64,000 bases of DNA from NCBI GenBank assembly GCA_033816765.1, contig CM066288.1, forward strand, positions 3,038,001 to 3,102,000. The letters run 5' to 3'. Source of the DNA: Nothopassalora personata. Its lineage: Eukaryota > Ascomycota > Dothideomycetes > Mycosphaerellales > Mycosphaerellaceae. Shown here piece by piece: positions 1-11,950 of this stretch. A program made the position numbers and the translations under genes. The notes beneath the pieces are model-generated. The model did no database searches, was not told the DNA's origin, and saw only the letters and a program-made list of their open reading frames with translations. Position 1 is the first letter of the stretch. Each line of letters begins with the position of its first letter.

Positions 1-149
1 TCAATATCTTCCACACTGGGCTGCCGATAGGCTGTTGCCGCACTGACGAAGGCCTCCCTAGGGGAGGTGGTAGCGTCTGAGCCAGTGGTCGTCACTGGGG
101 ACTTGATGAAGGTCTGCTTCTGTGTTGGAGTATCTCGGGTTATAGACAT
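1..149 (-). CDS. Partial hypothetical protein, runs off left edge
   Basis: A minus-strand frame is open from the window edge back to about 294, with its first ATG at 149. The translated segment (begins MSITRDTPTQKQTF) is rich in Ser/Thr/Pro/Gln and has normal fungal codon use. I do not recognise a family. A second minus-strand frame (about 481 to 140) also looks coding, including a proline run followed by KEHPTTIEPP, so this could be the 3' exon of a spliced gene whose junction I cannot place, or a frameshifted gene. Confidence 0.35.
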   Translation of the reverse strand, partial: MSITRDTPTQKQTFIKSPVTTTGSDATTSPREAFVSAATAYRQPSVEDI

Positions 150-1377
150 GATTTGCGGTTGGATTGGAGCTTTAGCAGATCTTGCATGACTGCGGTTCTG
201 AGGTTTGGAGGCTCGATGGTGGTAGGGTGCTCTTTGGGTGGTGGTGGCGGAATCAGTAAGGACTGAACAGCCTGTTTCAGGAGAACAGAGTCAGACGGAA
301 GGATGGACTGAGCGTGCTTGATGACCGGCTCAGCAAGGTCTCTCCGACAGGTTGAGAGTGGTCCGGCGGTGATTGTGGGGATGGTTCTTGTCCTGCCACA
401 ATATGAGGCGTACCGAAGTGCTGGAGAAGGACTCGGTTGTGGTCTCCCGCGACATTTGTAGATGGAATAAAGGTCTCTCACCTAGAGCATCTGAGTCAGT
501 AGGCTGGATGTAATAGCATGGCGCTCGAGTAGGCCTACCACGCAAGTGGAGGAGCGCAATGTGGGTGCTATTATGCTCGGTGGCTCGAGGTCGAAAGCTC
601 GCAGTCTGCGAAGATGGTGATGGACTTAGCGAGGGCTCACCAGCGTGGGACAAGGAAGTAATGTCGCGGATGCTGCCAAGCTCGTTGTGGTAGCTGAATT
701 CCGCATGGGTAGGCAGTGCTGTGTTGTGAGAGGCGGAGGTGCGCCTAACTGGCACGCTGTTGGCGGGTTTGTTGGTGGTTGATGCTGTTGTCTGAGTTTG
801 AGTACCAAGAACAGCTCCGCATGTGTCCGCATGTGTGCGATTTCGGCAAGGCCTGTGCGCATCTTATTGTAACCAACCCAGGGAGAGCTCCCTGCAAATT
901 GAGGGGGGAGGAGTTGGTTGTTGATGTTGTTGCGAAGATGAAGTTGCAAGGAGAGCTGTAATTGGCCTGAAAGGGTGCTTCTCACGCGACCCACACTCAC
1001 CTGCAGCGCACCGACAGCGGCGCCTTCCTCACTTTTCTGGCAAAGACCTTCTGTGATAAATCGCGGTGTACTGAATCTCGCGTTGAGGTCACGAAGCCCT
1101 GAGTCCTCTGTCCAGTGAGGCCTCCGCCGGTCGTGTACAGTACGCTCGACAGCGGAGCTGGGATTCACTCACAATTCCACTTTCACATGTAGCTACACGC
1201 TCCCACCCCCGCATTTCAGCGGGAAGCCTTGACCATGAGCATTGCTTATTGTTTCGTTTCCATTGATAAAGACTTTCTCCAACAAAGATCAACCCCACGT
1301 TGCGCGCAAGTCACCATCCCACCAGCAAACGCGAGAGAGGGTTACCTTGGGCGAGCACGGACGAAATATCTCGCATC
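150..1377 (-). other. Low-complexity open frames, no coherent gene model
   Basis: Several overlapping minus-strand frames, rich in Pro, Ser, Gln and His, lie here (about 755-330 and 1168-626). None gives a recognisable domain and I could not join them with convincing splice sites. Base composition is normal, with CA and TG present, so this is not RIP-mutated. They may be 5' exons of the gene running off the left edge. Confidence 0.35.
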
Positions 1378-2634
1378 ATGGATGAAATCATGCTCGATGG
1401 TTCTGCTGAGCAGACTGCGGAGCTCAGAGCTCCTGTCGTCCGTCACTATCTCCATCGTCCTCACCGCCACTGCGCCGTCGGATTAGGGAACTCGATACTC
1501 AGCAGTGTCAGGCCCACGACGAGGAAGCTGGGGGCGACAGTGAGGAGGATTTTGACGACGATCAATCTGTGGTGATAAGCCAAGAGAGCGAGGAAGGCGA
1601 AGACGAAGAAGCAGCAGACGATGAGGAGTCTGGTAAAGACATCGACGAGTCTTTAGATGTGAACGAGGACCTCGCAGCGCAGGAGGCCCCTGAAGCGCTC
1701 AGTCATCCTGGAGGCTTATTTGGAGAGCACTTGGCTCGCAACTCCAACCGACTGGATGATTATCAGGGCGAATTCGACATAGCCTCGATGAAAGCGAAGC
1801 TCGAGAGCTTCTGGTACGACCCACCTTCGGACCAAAGTCAGCAAGCGTTCAAACAGGACATGTGGTACACTTACTTGACTTCCAGACTAGATCCAAACAA
1901 GGTGTGGACAGTCGAGGACCTGAAGCGCGACCCGGTGGCCCTGTATCGGCGGATTCAACTGCTCAACAAAGATCGGTACGGCGTCGAGGTGCCGCGTGTA
2001 CGGGCGTACCCGTGCATCAACTACTCCGAGTTGGACGATGTCGGCATGTCTGCTGTGAACCGTTACTGCGACCCGGGACCGGCTAAAGCAGAAAACTTTC
2101 ATATCAAGAAGTTCTTTGAGCCTGAGTCGGTGAGCCCGCAAGAGAAGAGAAGGCCCTGGAAGTTCACCAAATTGTGGTCCCACGAGAGAGTCCAAAAAGT
2201 CGACCTCGACCACAGAGCAGCCAGAACACGAAAATACTTGTCGCACTTCCCAGCTCTGAGAGTCACTCTTGGGCTCAGAGTATTCTTTCCTCCACATACT
2301 CCGATGTGCAATCTACTTACGACACATTTGTGACGATTCGGTGGAAAAGATCAAAGGCTTCCTCGCAAAGGCATCAAAGTCGGTGGAGAGGCCACAAGAG
2401 ATGGGCCGAATGCTTGAAGTCGACCCTCCCTATGAGACCCTAGATTCCTGGCTTGCAAAGAACGAGAAGGCGATTCTGGTCGAGCTCAACGTCGCACCTC
2501 CACTGAACGCCGACCCATTGGTATGGTCGAGCTTTTCTGACGATGGTGTCAACGCGACGGTTGTTAGAGACATCGAGTGTCTGTACACGCCCCCGAAGCA
2601 TTGGCTCTATCGTGTCCGTGGTCCGGCCTATTGA
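1378..2634 (+). pseudogene. Broken or unusually spliced hypothetical gene
   Basis: A plausible ATG at 1378 (MDEIMLDGSAEQTAE) is followed by a second frame, open from about 1410, encoding a long acidic tract (QCQAHDEEAGGDSEEDF and onward) and then a globular-looking segment (FWYDPPSDQSQQAF, YGVEVPRVRAYPCINYSEL). Near 2190-2330 the coding signal changes frame again, to a segment with DDSVEKIKGFLAKASKSVE and LDSWLAKNEKAILVELNV that stops at 2634. The frame changes have no clean GT-AG introns, so indels are likely. A phase-compatible but weak intron 1435-1502 (GTCGTC donor) is an alternative for the first change. The family is not recognised. The gene ends under 100 bp from the repeat block, so decay beside the block is plausible. 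Confidence 0.4.
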
Positions 2635-2710
2635 AGCTCGCACAACGCTTGTCGAAACACTATACTCGTGTTGCTAGCAATGATCCAATAGTCACTGTAA
2701 GGACCGTAAG

Positions 2711-2893
2711 GCCACAAGGGGATGTCGCAATGTATAGCACGCCCACGATCTTCCAATCGTAGATGAACTAAAGCTTGCTTTCTTCTGTAGACGCTGTGCG
2801 CGTCTCCTAGTGTACGTATGCGCGTTACGTGCGGCATGCTAAGCCGGGTATAGCCGTATTATATGTAAGGGTTAGCTATAGGCTGCCCTTATA
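2711..2893 (-). repeat. Degenerate family E LTR
   Basis: It aligns with the intact LTR at 5248-5444: shared blocks include GGGGATGTCGCAATGTATAG, GTAGATGAACTAA and the terminal GGCTGCCCTTA. The first terminal bases are eroded (the start is approximate) and it lacks the inner GCGGTCGCGACCG block. It marks the left border of the repeat island. Confidence 0.75.
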
Positions 2894-3305
2894 ACTGCCT
2901 CCCCTTCTAGGACGAGCTGCCCTTAGCTCGCGGCTTTAGGAGGTTTCTATATAAGTGATTTATCTACTTCTCTTAGCTTCCGTTACTATACGACCCGCCT
3001 ACGGGTCTCGTACGTATCGTTATCGGGGTATAGGTACGTAAAGTTACAGTTACCTAGTTAACTAGCTTAAGGGTTTAAGAAGTATACCCTCTCCCTCCTT
3101 TTCCTTCTTTTTTCTTATACTACGTTCCTATAGTACACCGTACCCGTACTACTAGCGATCTACTAGCTCCTCGCTAGCAACTACTAAGCAACCCGCTAGT
3201 ACTACTATAGCTTTAGACGAAGCTATTTAAGATTAACTACGCTAGGAGGCCCTTATAGGGGGCCTATTAGTACTACTAATACTATTACTAGCACTACTAG
3301 TATAG

Positions 3306-4264
3306 ATGTCTAGCGCGCTCGGCGTACTAGACACGCTAGCGAAGCGTAAGTTTAGCGTACTAGGGCCGTAGACCCCTAAGTCCTTACTAGCTAGGCGCCT
3401 AGGTATAGACATTAAGATATATATACGTTATCTCTTATACTTCGTAACTAGTAAGTATTCGCTACGCTCTTCGCTTACGATACGCTTACTAACAGTATAG
3501 TAGACGAGTAGGATACGTATAATAGTATTACTACCGGCAAGTTGCTTAAGAAGTATAGGCGCTATAGAGACATTAGATACCCCTACGTTAGTAATACTAG
3601 CGTCGCTATCGCGTAGCTAGTAGCTCGCCTACGCGCCGCTCGCGCCTAGCGCGATAAGCTTATCTAGGGGCTTAGTAACCCTATTACTAAGTAAGAGTAG
3701 GATGCTCTAGACTAGTAGTACGAGGTCTACGCCTAGCTAGGCGAGTATATCTTAGAGGTAAGTACTACGCCTCGCTAGCGCTCCCTACGCTCGCCGTATA
3801 CGGCGTACTATCGCTCCCTATGTAAATCGGCTAACCTCCTCCTAGGCTAAGAGGCAGTTTAGTACCTATAAGAATAAGCGTATAGGCGACACCCGCGTAC
3901 GCTTCGCCGGCGCCTCTACTACTACTACCCTCCTCCGCCGCCGCTACTACGTCCGTAGTTCTATAGTAAGAGTAGAATAGGGCCCTTAATAGGCTCTTCG
4001 AGCTCGGCCGTATAGTAAGTAACATACGTGTCGTATACGTGTCCTATACTAACTGTAGTTATAGTTCCTATAGGCTAGAAACATTAATACTACTACGGCT
4101 GATAGGGTTTTCTTACTACTAGCCCTACGGGGCGAGTATAATAAGGAGGATAATAAGGATAATAATAACGAGTAATCGCGTGCTCCGCGTATGTTAGCCG
4201 CCTACTACGCGCCTATCTTTTATCTACGTAGCGCCGTAGCGCGCCTATAAAAGTTTATTTTTAA
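3306..4264 (+). pseudogene. Antisense spliced gene of family E, left copy, RIP-broken
   Basis: This lies opposite to the element's gag-pol strand. Exon 1 is 3306-3450 (ATG, phase 1 end), the intron 3451-3503 (53 bp: GTAAGT donor, TTACTAAC branch, TAG acceptor) and exon 2 3504-4264 (ends TAA); 302 codons with stop. Removing the intron brings two otherwise offset frames together. The protein shares YNSITTGKLLKK, NTSVAIA and RLRAARAQRD with the copy at 17620-18596, which has the matching intron. Internal stops are mostly TAG, as RIP predicts. No known domain is recognised; a Pro/Tyr-rich middle part follows the conserved N-terminal half. Function unknown. Confidence 0.7.
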
Positions 4265-4577
4265 AATAAATACTCTTCTCTCTACTCTTCTCTCTCCTTA
4301 CCTCCCTCTCTAATGTTATTACTATCGGGGGTGTTTACTTAACTAAGTAAGTAAGCCTATTAGTCTAATAGAACATACTATAGGTTAGTATCTTATATGT
4401 AGGTTATAGCTAATTTTACTATCGGGGGTAGAGACTACCGTTAATGTAGATACTATCGGATAGGCCTCCCCCCCGTATTGTTAGTAAAAAGAGGAGGTTA
4501 TATCTAAAGGGTAAGGTCCTTATATCTAGCTACCGAAGGATTAAGGCCTAAATGTATAACCTATGTATTAGGTTTAG

Positions 4578-4969
4578 TATAACCTAATGATATTACAACT
4601 TAAGAAGATAAGCTTAATCGGGTTTGTTCTCGAGCCGATAGGAAGTTAAGGGAGAGTAATAAAGTAGTAGCTGTCTTGTCTTATAAAGACTAAGTAGCAG
4701 TGAGGTAGAGGTTAGGTTATAGTATATTCTAAACAGTAATATTAAACAGTAAGTTGAACGTATTAAAACCATAAGGGTTTCTTAGCGTTCCTAAATACAA
4801 AGGAGATTCGTAGATCTCGGTGATTAGTCTAATTATTCTAATCATAAGCAGTCTAATTAGTCTAAGCATAAGTAGTCTAATCGCTCTAAGTCTAAGCGCT
4901 TAGGTAGGATAGGTCACGTGTTTGTCTTATCGTTATAATTCTAGGGTCTATAGGAATCATTCCGTAACA
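4578..4969 (-). repeat. Family B 3' LTR
   Basis: This 392-bp LTR reads TGTTACGG...GGTTATA on the minus strand, the last CA changed to TA. It matches the LTR at 39572-39921. Its right half holds near-tandem units of about 24 bp built on AGTCTAATTAGTCTAAGCAT. The adjacent polypurine tract identifies it as the 3' LTR. Confidence 0.75.
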
Positions 4970-5042
4970 CTATCCCCTTCTTAGGCTAGCTTCGTCCCGA
5001 AGCTTCTTAGGCCGTTATCATTTCTTATAGTAATGGTTAACT

Positions 5043-5247
5043 ATGTCTTCTTCCTCCTATAAACGCCGTTAACGACTTGCTTAGGATACTAAAGTTTCTA
5101 GTATTAAAATAGCTCTATGTACGAATTGTTAGAAGTCTCGATCCTCGGGCGTAGTAGTGAAGTATATCGTAGGTTCTCGGTCTAGGAAGTGTTCGGCCTA
5201 TATTCGAAAAGGCTATAAGGATTGCGATGTGCGTCTTTCTCGTCTAG
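5043..5247 (+). pseudogene. Antisense Cys-rich ORF of family B, truncated
   Basis: Plus-strand ORF opposite gag-pol. It starts at ATG 5043 (MSSSSYKRR), contains a CTNC pair and then RKCSAYIRKG...CDVR, where Tyr is most simply a RIP-changed Cys. It has two or three TAG breaks. It aligns with the antisense ORF of family C (C-x2-C, then KCS-x-C, R-x-G, DVR). The frame is cut at 5247 by the solo LTR and I could not find its remainder to the right. The paired CxxC pattern suggests metal binding; function is not established. Confidence 0.55.
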
Positions 5248-5444
5248 TGTTAAGGGGATGTCGCAATGTATAGCACGCCCACGACCTGCCAGTCGTAGAT
5301 GAACTAATTCTTGCCTTTTGTTCAAGACGCATCGCGCGTCGCAAGGTGTACTCATGCGTGTCACGTGCGGCTTGGCAGCCGGTCGCGACCGCATGTCACA
5401 TGCAAGGCCACATGTAGGGGTTAGCCACTGGGCTGCCCCTTACA
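5248..5444 (-). repeat. Intact, un-RIPped family E solo LTR
   Basis: A 197-bp LTR in minus orientation, TGTTAAGGGG...CCCCTTACA. It keeps CA and TG dinucleotides that are TA in the other E LTRs (for example GCACGCCCACGACCTGCCAG, CATGTCACATGC), so it serves as the family's reference LTR. It interrupts the antisense ORF of B1. The flanking 5-mers (TCTAG left, GGAAG right) do not match, so no target-site duplication is visible. Confidence 0.9.
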
Positions 5445-5576
5445 GGAAGTAAACTCCGTACGCTATTGCTAACTAATTAGTTCTTAGCCTCGATCCTACT
5501 AAACTATGAAATTTCGGCTATAGAAAGGTTATAAGGCCTAACCTATAGCTTCTTAGATTCCGGTTTAGGATACGAT

Positions 5577-8500
5577 TCCCTTTTGTTAACTCCTACAGGT
5601 AGCACGTCTTCGTCGGCGATAGGCTCGATCTCGTTCGAATTACTACTGTCTTCGCTATTAGCGACGCTATTAGCGACTTCTCTCTCTCCTATTACGAGAT
5701 CGATCCCATTATCTAGGCCTAGTACTCCTATGTTATCCGGGCGAAGCTTTGGAACTAGCTTAAGGTTTTCTCGTACCTAAACTCCCTTTATTAGCGTACT
5801 ATTAAGCTCCTTAAGAATATAGGTACTAAACTCCCTAGAGACACTAGATACCCGATATAGACCTTACTATCGGTAACCGATCTTACGTAAGAAGTCGTCC
5901 TTATATAGCTTATCGAACCTTATAATAAGGTCGCCCTTCTAGAAACTAATAAAGTTAACATTCCGGTAAGAATTAAAGTAGTTCTTACTAAGTTCTCTTA
6001 GTCGTTTCCTTCGAGCATGTAGCTCTTCTAAACTAAGGTCTCGAGCCTAGAGTTAACGCGCACGTATAGTAAGTAGGTCCTTAGTCGTTCTTACCGATCC
6101 CTATTAGTAATTTACCTACGTTAGGTACTTAACCTTAATTAGTAGAATCGTGCGATAGCTATATAGGACCTAAGCTAGCGTTATTCTAGTAGTACGATAG
6201 GTCGTAGTCCTATTAGCCTATAACACAGCGGGTACCTATTGCTCCCATCCGCGGTATATGTTCCTTATAAGCTTTACTAATGCTATAAGAATCGGACGGT
6301 GTCTAGCCTCGACCGGAGCATTAGACTACGGATAGTACGGTAATATTCGGATCCTTCGAACACTAAGCCCTACGAGTAACCGCTTAACCTTAGCCGCATA
6401 AACCGTAGCGTTATTAAGCACAATTTTAGTATAGTAGCCGTACCTATAGAAGACATCTTCGTATAGAAACTTAGCAACCGTCTTAGAGCTAGGAGGTGCC
6501 CTCGTTACTCTAGCCTCAATCTAGTTGCTAAGTGCTTCGCGCGCAACTAGGAGGTATCTATTTTTATATACCTAGACGGGGTCCGAGTACTACTTCTTAC
6601 TAATAACCTAAGGGCTCGATAAGTAAAGCTTACTAGCGCGCTAGTTACCTTCGCGAAACCTATAGGGAGTATAACTTCGAACCTACGTAGAGACATCGGC
6701 GAAGCATCCGTCCTAGTAATACCGATCGGAAATAAGGTTATATACGACCTTAGCGCTACGGTAACCGTGTCTCTCGTAGCACTCTATAACGATCTCCTTC
6801 TAAGCCTTATTATCGTTAATTACAAGTTACAACGGTGCTCCTCGGCGCTTCTAGAAGAATAGTAATTAGTCTCGGATAAAGAAGTTAACGCTTTTCTTTA
6901 CTAGTTGCCGGTACTTAGTACGGGTAATACTATTAGGCCGGGTCCTAGTTTCTATAACCTAAGTAAGCTACTAAGAGCCCTTAGAATATTAGTCCCCGAG
7001 ATGTCGTGTTCTCTAGATTTTAACTAGATAGGTGTCGACCGGCTCCGGGTACCCAAATAGCTTATTATTAATTATCCGGTCGACTTCGTCTTCGTTAGCT
7101 TCCCTAGGTTCCTAGGGTATAGAGGGCCTACGAGACAGGGCATCTAGGCTAGTGTGCCTAGTCCCCGTAACGTACTTCACTTCGAACGTAAATAACCTAA
7201 TCTACGCGACCTCCCGGGCTATTACCGAGTTCGGCAGGTCCGAAGCCGGCCGGTTAAGCTACTATACAAGTGTCTTAGCATTAATCTTAAGGACAAAATT
7301 AACGCTAGTGATATATCTCTAGATCTTCTTAAGCCCCTTAAGGACCCTAAGGCATTCCCGCTTACTAGCATTATACCTAGATTCTAACGCGTTCTAGATT
7401 CTACTCTCGTACCGTACCGGGTAACGCCGTCGAGTGCTATCCATTAATTCTTAAGAAACGATACATCCCTATCTAGTGCCGCTAGCATTAACTGAGATAA
7501 AGATAGACCTAGCACTAGGTAAGTAGTAGAGAGTAACTAAGGCTAGAGCCTACATAAGATATCTAGTAACCTCTTCTTTCGAGAACTGCTTATTTTCTAT
7601 CTAGGTGAACTCGGCGTCCTTCTTTAGCAGTTTATACATTAGTCGAGCGATAATAACGAACTAGTAAATCTATATCCGGAAGTACATACATAGCCTCACA
7701 TAGGTGCGGACCTCCTTAATATAGGTAGGCGTAGGCTAATCTAGGATCTTAGCTACAACCTTTAGGTTAGGATAGCGACTATCCGGGCTAGTAACGTACC
7801 TAACAATCTTAAGCTTTTCGTAAAACTATTAGGATTTGCCTCTAGTAACTACCGTACTAGCTCTTTCTAGGTTAGTAAGAACTAGATCTAGGGAAACGAT
7901 GTACTTAACGACCCATTTCCTTAACCTAGGCTCTACTTCGGCATTCCTATAATCCTTAGTTAGTCCCTTAATACCGATGTTATCGAGAAACGGCTTCGCT
8001 CGATTCGAGATATAATTAAGTAGAATCTTTGTTACCGTACGTACGAACTAAGTAACTGAATTAGTAGCTCCTTAAGGTAGAGTCGTGTTACGTACTAGGC
8101 TAAGAGGGGTTATAAATGCTATTAAGTCCCGGTAGGACTCATCTAAAGTAATTTAATTATAATCTAAAAACAGGTCTATAAGTAAAGCGACTCGGCACCC
8201 GGTAAAATCCTCTAAGAAGCTATCCGTATCCGGTGGAATGTTAGTATCGCGTATAGTAACCTCATTTAGGAGTATAGCTAAGTTAATTAACCGATATAGC
8301 ACATCGCTTCTAGAGGTATTAACCTTCTTTACGACTAGGAACCAGCTATTAGAATATGCCCCTTATAAGTATTCTAGGATGTTATTCTTAATCCGGGCTC
8401 TAATTATGCGCTTAATAATCGCCCTAAGACTTAGGTACAACCGGATAGGGCGTGCCTACTATAGCCTATAAGGGACCGTGTTAATCTTCTAAGGTAGCAT

Positions 8501-11500
8501 AACGTCGGTAATTTACCTTATATAACTAAAATCCTAAGCGAGGACTACCTCCCGGTTATAGAGCATCTCATCGAATAAGGCCCTTTCTATTAGTAATAGC
8601 TTAATGCTAACCTTAATTAAGGTAAGTCGTTCTAGAGTAATCCGGCTACCTCGCTTAATACTTAAGAATTTCTTAGTTAAGTACTTCCTATCGAACGGAC
8701 CTTGTCCTTTAGGCATCTTAGATTCTAGGTATAGTGCCCTACGCTTCTATTCTATATCTCCCTTAACTCGTGATTCTAGGCGTTCGTAAACGCTCGCGTC
8801 TACTAGCTTCTTCTTATCCGCCTTACGCTTATATATCGTAAAGACCTGCGGCATCCTAATGTTAGCTATATGTTAGCCTATCTATTACTTCCGTGCCTAA
8901 GTATTTAATGTAGATTGCTTTAGGATCTCGGAGGGCTAATCTCCTTAAACTAAATAAACGTTAGTAATAGAATCTCCCTTAAACGCGCCTATTCCAATTT
9001 CTATAACTCGTTCCTTTGCTCTAGTAGCCCTAAGCAATCGCAATAAGTGAGCTAAATAGTTGCTAGGCGTTAGAGCCTCACCGGGTTCCTATAGATGCGT
9101 CGTGTCGTAGTCGTACCCGTTTTCCTTACTATAGCTATTTACCGGTCCCGGGACCGGTAAATTAAAGTCCGAGGTTTCTCCGAGATAGTGCGAGAACCTT
9201 ACCGATTTTATTAAATCCGGCTTTAGTAAGTCGGTAGGTTAAGTGCCGTAACTTAACCTACCCTTCCATTTCCCGACGCTTTTAATAGTTCTTAAAGGGT
9301 CTTACACCTATCCGAGCTAACTAGGGTAGTAAACATAATACTTTCACCTTTACGGCTAGTAATAGTCCCCTCCTATAAACCATTATCGCATTTACGGGTA
9401 GTAAGCCGCACCTTGCGGGCCTACGGGCGTCCTAGGATTGTTAGTAAGTTTAGATCCGAGGAGATAAACATGTCTACTTAGTAGTAAACCCTAAATACCT
9501 AAACATCTAAATTGCCTATAACACCTTTAAACTGGGCCCGCCCTCTAGCACCTCGAAAGGTAAGCTAAGTACTCGACATTACCGGTAAACTAAATCTATA
9601 AGCGTTCCTCTAGCCGATGATATTCACCTCGGAACCCTCGTTAATTAGGCACCTAATCTAGTTCTTATTTATCCCGAACTCCGCTACTACCTAAGGACTA
9701 GGGACTATAGTAAAGTTGTTAAGGACACTAGAAAGCCCGATTTTCTTAACGTCCTTATATAGCTTAGTAGTAGGGACCGCACCTTTAGAGCAAAGTATAG
9801 TTAAATATACTCCGACATACTAGGCCTAACTATCTTCGCGGAAGACCTCCTTATTATACTTAGGTTCATCTTTATAGGTAACTACTTGTCTAGTGCGAAC
9901 CTTAGGGTCCTTTCCTATAAGGCGTTGTACTGTAGCGAGCTTCTCCTAAAGAGCGGGGGTGTTAGTAACGCGACCGAAGAGGGTAGCCTCAAACTAGTGA
10001 CTATATTGAAACTAATCTTAGGCGTTCACATTAGGAAACGTTATCTAGAGGATCTAATTAATCTAGTAGATAATACCCTCTTCCTTTATAACCGGGCCAT
10101 TACTAGCTAAACTATATTATTGGACGTAGTTATTAATCCTTATAGTCTTAGTATTCTATATACGCTTCCTTTATACGAAGGGGGCGTTTACGGGACTAAT
10201 AGGTATATCCTTAGGTAGTCCTTTATTAGCATCGTTCCCTAATCTATTTACTTAGGCATCATTTCCCCTTCCTAGGGTTACCCCGGATTTAGCTAATAAT
10301 TAAGTTTCGCTTATTTAAGCATTAACTTCGTTAATCATTTTAACCTCCTACTAGTTAATCTTAGCTTACCGGATCTCCTGTTCGAATTGTAGGCGAACTT
10401 TCTTAGTAGCCTTAGCTCGGGCTCGTAGATCCTAGGCTAAGGACCGGGTCCTCGGGTGCGGATTCTTTAGAATGCCTACGGGTGCCTTCCCTTTCACTTT
10501 GTTAGACTACATAGGATAGGTAGATACCTCGTTAAGTTCGCCTAAGTCGACCGCCTACTCTACTTCACTTTCTCCGAATAAGACCTAATATGTACTAGTA
10601 GCCTTCTCCGTTTAGCTAGACCGTGCGTCCTAAGGGCTATACTCTATTAAATGCCTAAAGTTAGGAGGGGGCTTAGAATAATTAGGAGGCGTGACCTTTA
10701 TTACCCTAGTGTAGTCCCTACCTATCTATTACTTACGTAGTGCGGGAATCTTATATTAGTTATTAAACTCGATCGGCCTATAATGTTCTTCGAGTAGAGG
10801 GAGCATGTAGAGTAGTTTCGGTTTACTATAGTCCCTCCGAAAGTTAAACTTAGTAGGACGTAGATTGCCTTCTTTCCCTAGATACTACTAGTTATTCGGG
10901 GCGAGGTATACGTAGCCCCGGGATATTAAGGACCTCATCGTCCTACAATTGCTAGCCTAGTACTTCGAACTGCTACAGTTGTAGTAATAGCTATCTATCG
11001 CTTTAGACTGCTCGCGATTCTACGATAGGGGACGCTACATTACGTAAACCTACAGTTTAGTATCTAGGTCGGGCCTCTCCGGTTATATAGAGCGTTAATT
11101 CTCGCTCGGGTAGAAGGTACCCGCGTCCGCAACGCGACCGCGCTAGTATGTACGTATACTCATTTTAGCTACCTTCTAGATAAGGTCATTATTAATAACA
11201 GTCCTAGAAGTAGCCTTCTTAAGCGTGTTAATCTTAGGCTTAAGGCGCGGCATTTACTTTACGACTAAGCGGTATAGCTAAGGTAAAGTAAGAGGGAAAT
11301 CTATATACATAGCTTTCTATCCCTCCTTACTATCTACGATACTAGTAGCTTTATCGAGGATCCTCTAAAAGTCCCTAAACTTCTTAGGTTACTTTAGGTA
11401 AAGCCCGTAAGCCTTATAGACCGCTTTTGCGACTCCCTCTAGCAATCCCTAAAGGAGGAGGCGACTCCGGGAGCTATTATCTAAATCCTTAGGTTCAATT

Positions 11501-11950
11501 AGGTTACTTAAGGATATAAACAGGCGGATAAATTCCTTTACATCTTGTTCTTTAGGCCTCTTGCCTTACTACGCCCTAACAATCTCCTTAAGATATTCCC
11601 GACTCCCTAATATCGAGTAGGCGTTAAACCTTAAGAACTCTAATAAGAACGCCCTCCTAAAACGTGCCTTATTAGTAAGCTACCTAGGTAGCCTTATAAC
11701 TACGCGCCGGATAGTAGTTTCGCAATTGCGCTTAAACCTGCCCTAGAAATCATCCTTCTTAATAGATGCCCGAGGCGGATACTAGTCTATTAGGTCGTTA
11801 AACCGCTCCTAGAACTTAGTAGCATTAGTGCTATTAAAGAACGGATTCTTAGCACCTCCTAGAGGTAGAAAGCGAGGGCTAGCGTTTTCTATTACTACTA
11901 CTAATCGTCTAAAGAGAGCAGTTATAGCATCTATTCCGATTGTACTATTC
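5577..11950 (-). pseudogene. Family B gag-pol, copy B1
   Basis: Minus-strand remnant in gypsy order. From the 3' side: pol C-terminus (about 5577-6100), integrase (6100-6900), RNase H (about 7240-7600), RT (about 7640-8720), protease region (9100-9900) and gag (10100-11950). RT motifs include SLIDLF, a conserved FDEMLYNRE lead-in at about 8580, and the catalytic box FLDN at 7979-7990. The expected FLDD Asp is Asn through GAC to AAC after T, a RIP-type change. Dozens of in-frame TAG codons interrupt all parts. The longest clean stretch (8716-8534) is only 60 codons. Non-functional. Confidence 0.75.

Larger units (their letters stand above)
2711..4577 (-). mobile_element. Family E chromovirus fragment (3' end), RIPped
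   Basis: A degenerate family E LTR at 2711-2893 is followed on its right by the same segment that precedes the E LTRs at 12743 and 18898, here inverted. The shared parts are a polypurine stretch, a short block with the pattern gagctaagg.cagctcgt, and the antisense gene. It is therefore the 3' end of an E element on the minus strand. No gag-pol remains. From about 4265 to 4577 there is only AT-rich sequence with a few short direct repeats. RIP signature is strong from about 2850 rightwards but weak in the first 80 bp. Confidence 0.75.
4578..11950 (-). mobile_element. Family B Ty3/gypsy element, copy B1, RIPped
   Basis: A minus-strand gypsy element runs from its 3' LTR (4578-4969) through an antisense accessory ORF, integrase, RNase H, RT, protease and gag, and is cut inside gag at 11950 where the family E array starts. 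The polypurine tract AAGAAGGGGATAG lies at 4970-4982, directly beside the LTR. Gag upstream of the cut, the leader and the 5' LTR are missing. Copy B2 overlaps it in element coordinates (8276-11950 matches 19094-20525 plus 28329-30583), so B1 and B2 are separate copies. Confidence 0.8.
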
